Below are positions 20,838 to 30,417 of a stretch of DNA of 64,000 nucleotides, piece after piece; the stretch's first letter is position 1; each line of letters begins with the position of its first letter. The notes below the pieces were generated by a model. It did no database searches. It saw only the letters and a list, made by a program, of their open reading frames with translations, and was not told the DNA's origin. The DNA comes from Drechmeria coniospora (lineage: Eukaryota; Ascomycota; Sordariomycetes; Hypocreales; Ophiocordycipitaceae): contig NC_054390.1 of assembly GCF_001625195.1 (NCBI RefSeq), positions 7,289,222-7,353,221 on the forward strand, given 5' to 3'. The position numbers and the translations under genes were made by a program.

Positions 20838-23247
20838 ATGGCTCCCGGAGTACGTTGACTCGCATCCGGCATATGCAAGAATATTGCGACACTTGCTGAC
20901 ATTGAATTGGCAGACCCGACACGCTCGCCGCGGCGGATATGCCGAGCACGACGACTTTGAAGGTGGGCACCGAGAACAAAAGTTCAATCGATTGACAGTC
21001 CGTCGTCGCTAACACGCTGGCTATTTTCTAGGCCTCCCTGTGCGACAATGGCGCCAGGAATGGGTGGCGGTGGCCCCGCCGCCGCCGCAGGAGCAGCAAC
21101 AGTCAAACGACGTCTGGTCAGTTGAGTTGCTGCACGGCATGCCCAAAGACTCGAACCTCCTGCCAGCCCACAGCCTCGAGCTGCTGCGTGCTGCTCGCTC
21201 CGGCCGCCTCTACAAGCGACCTCCGCCGAATGATGACGACGACGTTGATGTTGATGCCGCCCTAGCCGAGAAGCCGGAAAAGAGAGAGGATGAAGAACCG
21301 GAGACGCAAGGCTTTTCCATTCGTCCGTGGAAGCAGGTACCCAGGAGCGTCGAGGCCTCGACCGTGTCGTACCTCGCCAAGCGCCGGCCTGGCACCGTCA
21401 CCATCGCAAGCAGAACCGTCGACGACAAAGCGGCTGAGCCGACAGTTACGCGGGCGACGGTTCGCCGCCTCGACGCCGCCGGAAACGCATACACGGAGGA
21501 GATCACCCTTGCCCACGGCCAGCAGGTACAGGGCGAGATTGTGGCGACACGTGTCGTCGCCATCAACGCAGATGTGCCGCCGGCACCGGCACCGCCTAGG
21601 AGGAGGCCGCCGCCGCCGAAGCGGAAGCCCAAGGCAGGACCAGGCCGTGGCCGGAAGAAGATGAAGATTCTGAACGCGCCTAAGCCCGAGGAGCGGGAGC
21701 GGGAGCCTGTAGGTGCACCCCGTCATGAACAGGCAAAGGTGCGTGCTAAGACGGCACAGGGCATCCAAACCCCCCAGGATAGCGAGATGGCGGATGGCGA
21801 CGACGACGACGACGACGACGGTGACGAAGACGATGAGGGTGCGGCTGAGCAGGAGCAGGATCAGGAAATGCCTGATGCGGACCTCCTTGCGCCGCCTGCT
21901 CCTTCTGCAGGAGTTGGTTCGCCGCGGCCAGAGGGCAGTCCGCTGAAACACGTCACACTGCCTCCAGCGGAACCCTCACACACAGCCACGAACGGGGAGC
22001 TAGGCATGGATTCCTTACCAGATGCTCAACCTGGACCACCAGCAGCTGAGTTGCCATCGGAGCCGATGTTGCCTGCGCCGGCATCGCTTGAGCCCACGCC
22101 TGCCCAGTCGATGTTGCCCGAGCCTGAGTCCCATGCGCCTGGCTCCAGTGTGCCTGACCCTACACCATCGGAGTCATCGCGGCCGGAGCCTACATCTCCC
22201 AGGTCTAGCCTGCCCGAGACTGCTGTGCCCGAGACTGAGGTACCCGAGGCTACGGTTCCCGAGAGAACACCACCCGGGTCCGAGGTGCCTGAGCCTGTGG
22301 TGCTCGAGAAGCCTGCGGTGACTGGGCCTACGGTGCCTGAATCGCAGGCCGAGATGACAGATTCCATAATGACGGAGCCAACTTCAGCCGTTGTGAGCGA
22401 TGAGCCCCAGGAAGCTATGGAGCGAGAAGTATCAACAGCGCCGAAAGAGCCGTCAGAAGAGCCGGTTCAGATGACGGAAGATAAATCACCGAGCCTGCCC
22501 CCCCCTCCCCCAGATCAAGTGGGTAATATAAAATCACCTAGGGCAGACACAGAATCGCTGCAGCCACTCCTGAGCCAGTTGGACTCTGCCAGGACAGACG
22601 ACAGCCTTCGACCCGACGACTCTGCCTCGATGCAGCTTCCGCCCGAATCCGCTCCCTCGGACGGTTCCGTGGCGAAGGAGTCGTCTCTCAAGCTGTCCCC
22701 CAAACTGTCCCCAATTCCGTCCCCTCGGTCGTCCCCTCAGTCGTCGTCATCCCGGCCAAAAGAGAGTCCTTTGCAGGACAATTCGCCGCCAAGAGGAGGA
22801 GAGTCCCCGCGTCGGGAGTCTCCCGCTTCGCAGAATGCTCTGGCCGTGGAGAAACCCCTTCACCCTGAAAACGATTCCCCACAGGTAGACGAGTTACGAC
22901 CCAGCCATTTGTCTGTGACAGCCGATGCCTCACCAGGAGCCGATCTGCTAGACGGCTTGCTAGGAGAGTTGGGACGCCAGGCATCGGATGGCAAATGTTT
23001 GGGGCCGGAATCGGTTACAAAATTAGAAGCCACGACGCCGGAGAAAATGGATGTGCTGTTGGAAACCAAGGACATGGAGCTATCGGAAGCTGCAGGGGAT
23101 GATTCCGAGGCGGTGGCAGTTGCCGCGCCTGAATCAGAGGCCCCCAAGGTCGCAGAATCCACCGATGCCACTCAGGCCGTGGAGGTTCAAGAGGTCACAG
23201 AGGGTCAAGTGACCCCAGAGGCACCCGAGGTCTCAGAAGCCGCATGA
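20838..23247 (+). CDS. Large acidic, Pro/Glu-rich fungal protein, unknown function
   Basis: Exons 20838-20849, 20914-20962 and 21032-23247 (introns gtacgt...ggcag and gtgggc...tctag) give 758 aa. The two tiny 5' exons build [20 protein letters not shown] and join to [19 protein letters not shown]; this junction keeps the frame and gives a plausible ordered N-terminus. Residues about 20-180 look conserved ([72 protein letters not shown]). Next come a Pro/Arg/Lys-rich basic stretch ([20 protein letters not shown]), a likely nuclear signal, and an acidic run ([16 protein letters not shown]). The remaining about 480 residues are low complexity, with repeated xPE units ([20 protein letters not shown]). 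I infer a nuclear or chromatin-associated protein; no catalytic domain is visible. Confidence 0.75.
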
Positions 23248-23844
23248 GAGCCTAGACCAACGCCGGCTTCAAACAAGGAACTTGCCTAATTGAAAACGAA
23301 AGAGGAGGAATGTTTAGGTACGGGCGGCTCCAAGTCATTGCTAGTTAGGTTCAGCCGAGTAGGGATCATTTGAATATGCGTTGAGATCACTATGCACGAT
23401 AGATTTTCGCGGAGGCCTCGGGACCCTCGGAATTGGTGTTACGACACCCTCGCAGGTGGATCATTTGCCATCCATCCGCTCGTAACAGGACCGAATGTTG
23501 TAGATTCCTCGTGGAGTCCGTCAACTCGAAGGGTGGTGACAAGGAGGTGCAGTATCGGGACGCATTCTCCCACCCACGTCGAGGTATTTGAATCAGGTTC
23601 GGCCACAAAAAAAAGAGTACACGAAGCTCTATGTCTGTTTTCCCTCATTCCCGGGACTAAAAATACCTAAAATCGGATTGTTATCTGACGAGGGCGGGCC
23701 GTGAAGTACGATGTGAAGGACGGCGGCCATGCTAACATGCCCGTCACGACATGACTAAGCAAGGAACCAACGTTCCAACGAGCTCACTTCCTGATCGAGC
23801 TCATTTTGACTGCTTTCCTAACCAGCTCCAGCCCAACGATCGAA
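23248..23844. other. Intergenic region upstream of EMC1
   Basis: Contains the end of the PE-rich gene transcript and the EMC1 promoter. Short frames on both strands are not supported. No repeats of note. Confidence 0.5.
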
Positions 23845-26646
23845 ATGATGCTCCCCTTTCTGCTGCTGGGCCTCGCGCCTCTCGCAGCTGCCGTGTTTCA
23901 AGACGAGGTCGGCGACATCGACTTTCACTACTCGCTTCTCGGCCTGCCGCAGCCGGAGACGAGCTTCTTCCACAAGCCACGCAGCGACGACAAGGCAAGC
24001 CTGCTCTACACCCTCAGCGACCTGGGCGTGCTTGGTGCCGTGAACCCCAGCACTGGCGACCTGGTATGGAGGCATCAGATCGAGGCCGATGGCACGGGCT
24101 ACCTAAGGGCACCCTTTGGCGAAAATTGGTTGGCGGCCGCTCGGGGAAACAAGGTCCAGGCTTGGAACGCCCTCTCCGGCCGCAACATTTGGCAGGTCGA
24201 GTTTCAAGGTACCGTGAAGGATCTGGAGATCCTCGAGCTCTCCGAGACCTCGCGCAAGGACGTTCTTGCGCTGTTCGACGAGGACGGCATCACTGTGCTG
24301 CGTCGCCTGCACGGAGGCCTTGGTACCGTCGTCTGGGAGTTCCGCGAAAATAGCAAGGACACGCCCCTGCAGATTTCCAACAACATCGCCAACATATACG
24401 TCATCAGCCTCCACGGCACGCCGGCCTCATATAATCTCAAGGTCATCTCGATCAACACGGCCACAGGCTCGCGCGTGGACCACTGGACCGTTGGCACGCA
24501 AGGCGACATCCACGCCGCCAAGGACGTCAAGTTTGTCGGTGCCAACTCGGCCGCTCCCATCGTTGCCTGGGCCACCAGGCCGTCCAAGCTGAGCGTCAAT
24601 GTTATTGGCACCAAGACCAAGCAGGAATTCAACCTCCATACCGACGCCGAGTCGATCCAGGTCCACGCACCACATCTGGCCCAGTCCCAGCCGCACTTCT
24701 TGGTCCATGTCCAAACCAAAGCTGACGCGCAAGGCGAAAAGAGCAACAAAGGTCTCGTCTTCCATACAGACCTCAAGACCGGGCAGATAAATCTTGCCTA
24801 CGAGCTGCCTTCCTTCCTCGGAGATGGCGCCTTTGCCACGAGCTCCGACGGCGCCAACGTCTATTTCACCCAGGCGAGCGCCGACGAATCGCTTGTTGTG
24901 TCGTCCGACTCGCACGCCATTCTCGCCCGCTGGCCCGTGAAGAACACCAGCCCCGTTCAGGCTGTCAGCGAGGTCATCAAGAAGCCGAACGGTGAGATTG
25001 CCATGCGCTCGGCGGTTGTCACTCGCTCCGACGACTGGACGCTGATGCGCAACGGCGAGCGCGACTGGACACGCCACGAGGGTCTTTCCGGCGCCGTCGC
25101 AGCTGTATGGGTCGAGAAGGGCGAGGGCGAGGACCTCGCCAAGGTTCTAGCCGAGGAAGCTCATACGAACCCGATCTCGGCGTACGTGCACCGCGTCAAG
25201 CGCCACCTCCGGGACCTGGAACGTCTCCCCGCCTACCTGGCGAGCATTCCCAAGCATCTGGTCGGAAACATGGCCGGAGCCGACGAAGGCGTTGACACGT
25301 TTGGCTTCCATCGCATCGTCGTCGTCGTCACCCGTCGCGGCCGCTTCTACGGTCTCGACTCCGCCAGCGGCAAGATTCTCTGGACGAAAAAATGGTTCTC
25401 GAGCTTCGATAGTAGAGGAATACTGGCTGACGGGGATACGGTGACTGCCTATGGCGCGGGTGGTGAGCACGCCGTCTTCAACGCCAGCACCGGCGAGGCT
25501 CGCAGCGTCTCCATCGGCCCCAGCGTGTTCGGCACCGCCGTTGTTGAGACAGACACTGGCAAGGTCCTGCTGCCGCAGCCTGGCCCCCCGACGGAGGATC
25601 TCATGGTCATCCGCGAAGGGGAAACTATCAAGGCTGTTCGACGAGGTCAAGACGTCTGGCAGCTGCGCCTGCTCCCTGGACAGAAGATTGTTGACATTGC
25701 CACGCCGTCGCCCAACCCCATCGCCTCGATTGGGCGCGTATTGGGCGACCGCCGTGTCATGTACAAGTACCTCAACGCCAACAGCATCGTCCTCGCCATC
25801 TCCAAGGCTACCGAACTGACCATCCAGCTCGTCGATTCGGTCTCTGGCCAGGTGCTCACGTCGCAGGTGTACAGTGGCGTCGACTCGTCCGTTTCATGCA
25901 CCGCGGCCGAGAACTGGTATGCCTGCTCCTTCTTCGGTGACCGCCCCGACGGCGCCAAGGGCTACCAGCTTGTCGTATCGGACCTGTACGAGTCTCCAGA
26001 GCCCAACAACCGGGGACCGTTGGGGGATGCGGCCAATTTTTCGTCTCTCAACCCTATCGACAACCCAACCGGCGTTGCGCTTCCGTGGGTTGTCTCGCAG
26101 GCCTACATCCTCTCGCAGCCGTTGACACGCCTATCGGTCACGCAGACGCGTCAGGGAATTACCACCCGGCTCCTCGTCGGCTACCTTCCCGATGCCCACG
26201 GTATCGTCGGCTTGTCCCGCCACGTCATTGACCCGCGGAGGCCGGTCGGACGGGACCCTTCGGCGACCGAGATGGAAGCCGAAGGGTTGATGAGGTATCA
26301 CCCGGCCCTAGAGATTGCTCCCCAGACGATGCTCTCGCACGAGCGCGACCTCCTCGGCATCGCTGGCATCGAGGCAACGGCGACGCTTGTAGAGAGTACG
26401 AGCATGCTGGTGGCCTACGGCGTCGACGTCTACGTCGTTCGCGTCGCTCCCAGCGGCGTCTTTGACATTCTGGGAAAGAGCTTCGGCAAGGCAACACTGG
26501 TGGCCACCGTAATGGCGCTGCTGGGCGGCGTCATGTTCCTCACCCCGATGGTACACTTTTCACCCGTTGCGTTCATTGATCACAAAGCTGACAACTTGCA
26601 GGTCCGGAGGAAGCAGATCAACATGCAGTGGGGAGCATTTTTGTAA
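23845..26646 (+). CDS. EMC1: ER membrane protein complex subunit 1
   Basis: Largest lumenal subunit of the EMC, which inserts tail-anchored and multipass proteins into the ER membrane. Single exon, 933 aa from the first ATG (a second ATG follows at 23848). A signal peptide (MMLPFLLLGLAPLAAA) leads into VFQDEVGDIDFHYSLLG, a recognisable EMC1 start. PQQ-like beta-propeller segments follow (LGAVNPSTGDLVWRHQ; YGLDSASGKILWTKKWF). The C-terminal DUF1620-type region contains VALPWVVSQAYILSQPLTRL, RQGITTRLLVGYLPDAHGIV and PALEIAPQTMLSHERDLLG. It ends with one transmembrane segment (ATLVATVMALLGGVMFLTP) and a short cytosolic tail, QINMQWGAFL. Length is typical for the family. Its stop codon is only 4 bp from that of the convergent SDR gene. 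Confidence 0.95.
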   Translation: MMLPFLLLGLAPLAAAVFQDEVGDIDFHYSLLGLPQPETSFFHKPRSDDKASLLYTLSDLGVLGAVNPSTGDLVWRHQIEADGTGYLRAPFGENWLAAARGNKVQAWNALSGRNIWQVEFQGTVKDLEILELSETSRKDVLALFDEDGITVLRRLHGGLGTVVWEFRENSKDTPLQISNNIANIYVISLHGTPASYNLKVISINTATGSRVDHWTVGTQGDIHAAKDVKFVGANSAAPIVAWATRPSKLSVNVIGTKTKQEFNLHTDAESIQVHAPHLAQSQPHFLVHVQTKADAQGEKSNKGLVFHTDLKTGQINLAYELPSFLGDGAFATSSDGANVYFTQASADESLVVSSDSHAILARWPVKNTSPVQAVSEVIKKPNGEIAMRSAVVTRSDDWTLMRNGERDWTRHEGLSGAVAAVWVEKGEGEDLAKVLAEEAHTNPISAYVHRVKRHLRDLERLPAYLASIPKHLVGNMAGADEGVDTFGFHRIVVVVTRRGRFYGLDSASGKILWTKKWFSSFDSRGILADGDTVTAYGAGGEHAVFNASTGEARSVSIGPSVFGTAVVETDTGKVLLPQPGPPTEDLMVIREGETIKAVRRGQDVWQLRLLPGQKIVDIATPSPNPIASIGRVLGDRRVMYKYLNANSIVLAISKATELTIQLVDSVSGQVLTSQVYSGVDSSVSCTAAENWYACSFFGDRPDGAKGYQLVVSDLYESPEPNNRGPLGDAANFSSLNPIDNPTGVALPWVVSQAYILSQPLTRLSVTQTRQGITTRLLVGYLPDAHGIVGLSRHVIDPRRPVGRDPSATEMEAEGLMRYHPALEIAPQTMLSHERDLLGIAGIEATATLVESTSMLVAYGVDVYVVRVAPSGVFDILGKSFGKATLVATVMALLGGVMFLTPMVHFSPVAFIDHKADNLQVRRKQINMQWGAFL

Positions 26647-26650
26647 ATAG

Positions 26651-27406
26651 TCATGCCTCGGGCCAATTCTCGTTCATCGTCACGCAGCTTCCGTTCATGC
26701 TCTTTGCCATGCCCTCACCCAGAAAGACGACGGTGCGCGCAACGTCGACTGGCGACACGGTTCGGTTGCCGGGCTGAGTGTCCAACAGGCGTCGCATGCC
26801 CTCTTCGTTGACGCCCGCGCCAAACGCATCCTTGATGTTTGTGGCCTCCATGCCGCCGAGTATGAGGGCGACGCATGCGACGGGGTACGAGCCGGCTGTG
26901 TTGCGAGTGAGTCCCACGAGCCCGTGCTTGGACGCCGTGTAAGCGGCGCCGCCGGCGAGGCCACGGAACGACGCGTTGGACGCAATATTGACGATGCAGC
27001 TCCCGGCCTCGGCTAGTAAGTGTGGCATGGCGTGCTTCGTCACGAGGAATGGGCCCGTGAGGTTGACGGCGAGGACCCGATCCCACAGTTCCTTGGGACA
27101 GTCGCCTGCGGGATCGAAGCGATCCATGATGGCGCCGTTGTTGACGACCATGTCGAGGCGGCCGAACCTGGCGACGGATTTAACGATCATCTGTTGCACA
27201 GAGGACTCGTCCGTCACGTCAACCTGCTCGATGAGGACCCTGTCAGGAAGAAAAGTCTTTGTGTCAGTCCGCACGGTGGCGAGGCGCGCTTCGTTGACGT
27301 CGCAGATGACAATGTTGCCACCAGCTGTGAGCAGGGTCCTGGCAATTATGAGACCGAGCCCTCCGCCGGAGCCGGTGACGATGACTGTTTTCCCAACTAG
27401 AGACAT
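26651..27406 (-). CDS. Short-chain dehydrogenase/reductase (SDR, classical type)
   Basis: NAD(P)-dependent oxidoreductase of 251 aa in one exon. The Rossmann start has the TGxxxGxG motif (TGSGGGLG, residues 11-18) with a D at the end of beta2 (VICDVNEA), which suggests NAD over NADP. The catalytic tetrad is visible as N115, S143, Y156 and K160 (IVNIAS...AAYTASK). The structural NNAG motif reads NNGA here (residues 89-92), a swap of the last two residues. After the active site the usual YGPKGIRxNxIxPG segment is shortened to SYPVACVALILGG. The substrate cannot be inferred. No biosynthetic cluster surrounds it. It ends 4 bp from the EMC1 stop, so the two 3' UTRs must overlap. Confidence 0.9.
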   Translation of the reverse strand: MSLVGKTVIVTGSGGGLGLIIARTLLTAGGNIVICDVNEARLATVRTDTKTFLPDRVLIEQVDVTDESSVQQMIVKSVARFGRLDMVVNNGAIMDRFDPAGDCPKELWDRVLAVNLTGPFLVTKHAMPHLLAEAGSCIVNIASNASFRGLAGGAAYTASKHGLVGLTRNTAGSYPVACVALILGGMEATNIKDAFGAGVNEEGMRRLLDTQPGNRTVSPVDVARTVVFLGEGMAKSMNGSCVTMNENWPEA

Positions 27407-28594
27407 CTTTGCAGCCTGATCGTTTTGCAGAGACTAAACGCAGAAGGGGTGGTGAATGGCGAGACGTAGCTGCTGGGAGCAATCTCCCCTGGCCTTTATA
27501 AGAGCATGTCAGGCTCGGAATGCCAAGCATCTGCGGACATGCAGGCTTGTCGGCAGCAGGTGCTTACTCCTGGGCACACCCTCGGCTGGTGCGTCCGAAT
27601 ACGTGCTTCGGGTTCATAAGTGTCTCATTAGAGCGGCTGCCAAACCGACTTGCTTCCCCATTCGCCGCAGTCTCATGCAAACGGGGCAAACGTGAACCGA
27701 GCAGGCGAATTCCCAGCAACTTCATGTTCACAGACGAATGATAATAACCTTCCTCCGACGGGGTTGGAGAAGCGATTAATGAAGGCGCTGCTCTATTATG
27801 CACCGTCCTTGACGACTGCCTTGATCTAGGCGGAGGGAGGCAATTCTTTCTTCATTGCATAATAACAGGACTGGACGAAACTCGGGCATAATAGTAGTCC
27901 AGCTTGCTGGTACGGAGCCTTGAACCAACCCATCGTCGACGTCACATTCTGCTTTGGATTGGGTTCGGCCCGAACGGGGCCGTGTTGACTGGTGCATCAT
28001 GCCCACAGTGCAGTGGCACCACGGGATCCGCACCACTGAACCCGAATACGAGTCCGGAGTACGAGTACGAGTACGAGTCTATGGATGTCCTAGCGAGTAG
28101 GAGCTGGCCAGGAACGTCGTCAACAATGCAACAGTGCGCAGCAGGCAGTCGATGCGTATTTGTACCTGTTCGCAGATGTGGGATAAGAAAACGTAATATG
28201 TCTAGTTTAAAGCAGCAACTCAGTATCGCCTTGTGTTGGGCCTGTCGAATCCTCATGCCGTCCCGTCAGTGATCCTGCCTACCGCGGGGTGCAAATACCA
28301 GGTTTGAGTCCGTGCCAGAAGGTGGCTCTCTTGCACAAGCGAAGCCCCCGGGCAACCCCCGTGAGCTCATCGCAGGGCATGCTCGTGCGTGATATTCCCA
28401 TAGAATGGGTACGTTGCGTTGGCATCAATTTGTTACTGCGCCATCCGCTCCACGGCCGAGAGATGCACCATTATTGTAGCCGAATAGGTTCGGGGAGCAA
28501 CAAGAAGCGCACGGCCTTCTCCCAAATGGCGTGGAAGGGCAGAATCATCTCACGGTCACGCCGATGCAGTCTCGCATCGCGACACGTCTTGGGC
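27407..28594. other. Intergenic region between SDR and phosphoesterase genes
   Basis: About 1.2 kb holding the SDR promoter and the 3' flank of the leftward phosphoesterase. It includes a short (GAGTAC)n run at about 28050-28078. No gene supported. Confidence 0.5.
28050..28078 (+). repeat. (GAGTAC)n hexamer repeat
   Basis: GGAGTAC is followed by three CGAGTA-type hexamers. The unit resembles the GGAGTAC half of the island word seen elsewhere in the window, and may show it expanding locally. Confidence 0.8.
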
Positions 28595-30417
28595 CTAGCA
28601 CTTCCAGTTCGTCTTGATCCACTCGGCCAGCTTGTACATCAGGGTGCCCTCCATGTAGCCGTGCACGTCGGCCTCGCTGTAATCTCCTCCGCTGAACTTG
28701 AGGGCGGGGATGATCCAGGGTGTGAGGAAATCGATAAAGACTACGTCGACCGTCGCCGGCTGGCCGTCAGGGAAGTTAATTTCGGATTGGACGCAGTTGG
28801 GGACGGCGTGGAAGCTGATGGGCTTGTGCACCGTGTCGTCTCCGTCAGTACCAATGTCGTCATTGGTCGTGTACCCAGCAATGAGGCCTTCACTCCGGAG
28901 CTCGATCCGGGCCTCCCGGTGCGTCTCGGGGGCTTCCTGCTGCGTTTCGGCGACGCTCAGAAACATTTGCTCGGGAATCGTCAAATAGCGCATGTCCATG
29001 TTGAGCACCTTGCCGGCGCTGTTGAGGATGCCGAGTACTTTTTTGGCCACCTCGTACGGGACGTCGGCTACGTAGTTGAACCGGTTGATGAACGGGTTCA
29101 CCAGGTAGGCGCTGTCCCTGGTGAAGGGGCCCTTGAAGATGTCAAAGCGCATGCCGCCCGTGTTCATGAGGGCGAGCCGCGGCTTGCTCTTGCGGGTTTC
29201 GTTGACGATGATGTCCGGGAAGACTTCGTCCTGGATCCACGAGTAAATGCTGTCTTTTCCCGGGTATTTGGCGCGGTTCAACCAGAGGTCCTTGGGGGCG
29301 CAGCCATACTGTTCGTCGAGCTGGAGGGACTTGCGGGCGCGAGAAATCATGCCGCTGACGCGGACGCCTTCCTCGGTGGGAAAGGTCGTCTCGTTGAGGC
29401 CCGTGTGGTAGTGCATGCCGTAGAGGTTATTGTCAATGTACTTTCGGCTAAACTTGACGGACGAGGAGGCGGAGGCGGAGGCAGACTTTGGCTTGAGGCC
29501 GTCGACAGACAGCCAGCCCACTGTCTCCATGTAGCGTCCCGAAGCGAGGGAGATGGACTGGGCGTCGTAGCTGAGGGCATCCCGGACGTGGGCATGACCG
29601 CCGAAAAAGATGATGGGGATGTGCCAGTTCTGCTTGCGCAGGGCGGTGAAGATGGTGCGGAATTCTTCCATGCGCAGGCCGACATGGCCGATGACGACGA
29701 AGAGGTCGGGCTTCTGGCGCATGGCCTCCTGGAACCAGGGCTCCTTGACCGTCTCGGCGACGGGCTGGACGACGGAGTTGTTGGCGTTGCCGGTGAAGTC
29801 AAAGAGAAAGCCGAAGGCGATGATGTCGAGCTTCTGGTTCTTGGTCTTGAATCGACGATACCGCTGGGCGAGCGGCTTCCGGCGGCCACTTGAGTCGACG
29901 TAATCCAGGTTGGAGGCGATATAGTTGTGCTTGAAGTTGGGAACCGTCGTGTTGTGCTCGCGGTCGGCCGAGTAGGCCTGGTAGAGCTCGTGGTTGCCGA
30001 TGCAGATGATGTCGACGTGCTGCTGGGCGTAAATGTCGTACTGGAAGAGGCCCTTGGGCGTCGAGGCATCGTAGAGGCCGTTGCCCTCGATCCGGTCGCC
30101 CGTGTCGACGAGGAGGAGGTCGGTTCCGGCATCGTCGGCTCGCTTCCGCAGGTGGTTTGAGAAGGAGATGTAGTCGCCCCAGTCTGCCGAGTACTGCGGT
30201 CTGCCCGGCGGCTTCAGCGAGCGTCGCGGCCAACAAGGCAAGGGGCAGCTTACTCGCGCATGTGGCCTCCAAGCCAGCCGTGGGTGTCGGTGGTGTGCAG
30301 GAAGTTGAGCTGGCCCCAGGTCAGGTCGCGCATCGGGGCGGCGACGGGCTTGACGGCGCCTGGTTGGGCGGCGTGCCCGAGGGCGGCAAAGGCGAGCAGC
30401 GGGCGTGGCAACAGCAT
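28595..30417 (-). CDS. Secreted calcineurin-like metallophosphoesterase / 5'-nucleotidase family protein
   Basis: Predicted secreted or vacuolar phosphohydrolase with a binuclear metal site. Two exons, 30417-30254 and 30200-28595 (intron gtaagc...gggcag, 53 nt), give 589 aa. Exon 1 supplies a signal-like N-terminus ([17 protein letters not shown]) and the first metal motif, [14 protein letters not shown] (D44, H46). Splicing restores [15 protein letters not shown]. Exon 2 carries the other metallophosphoesterase motifs: [34 protein letters not shown] and [11 protein letters not shown]. The C-terminal half contains [19 protein letters not shown], the usual 5'-nucleotidase C-domain substrate segment, and ends [10 protein letters not shown]...WIKTNWKC. 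It matches the fungal group often named putative secreted Ser/Thr phosphatase, although nucleotide or phospho-sugar substrates are as likely. A 534-codon opposite-strand frame is a shadow. Confidence 0.92.

Noticed and set aside
28289..29893. 534-codon rightward open frame opposite the phosphoesterase
   Set aside because: It lies antisense to a gene with unmistakable metallophosphoesterase motifs; long antisense frames arise from GC-biased third positions. Its translation has no family features.
28595..30241. Phosphoesterase as a single-exon gene starting at 30241
   Set aside because: That start lacks the first metal-binding motif; a spliced exon at 30254-30417 supplies [10 protein letters not shown] and a signal-like N-terminus.
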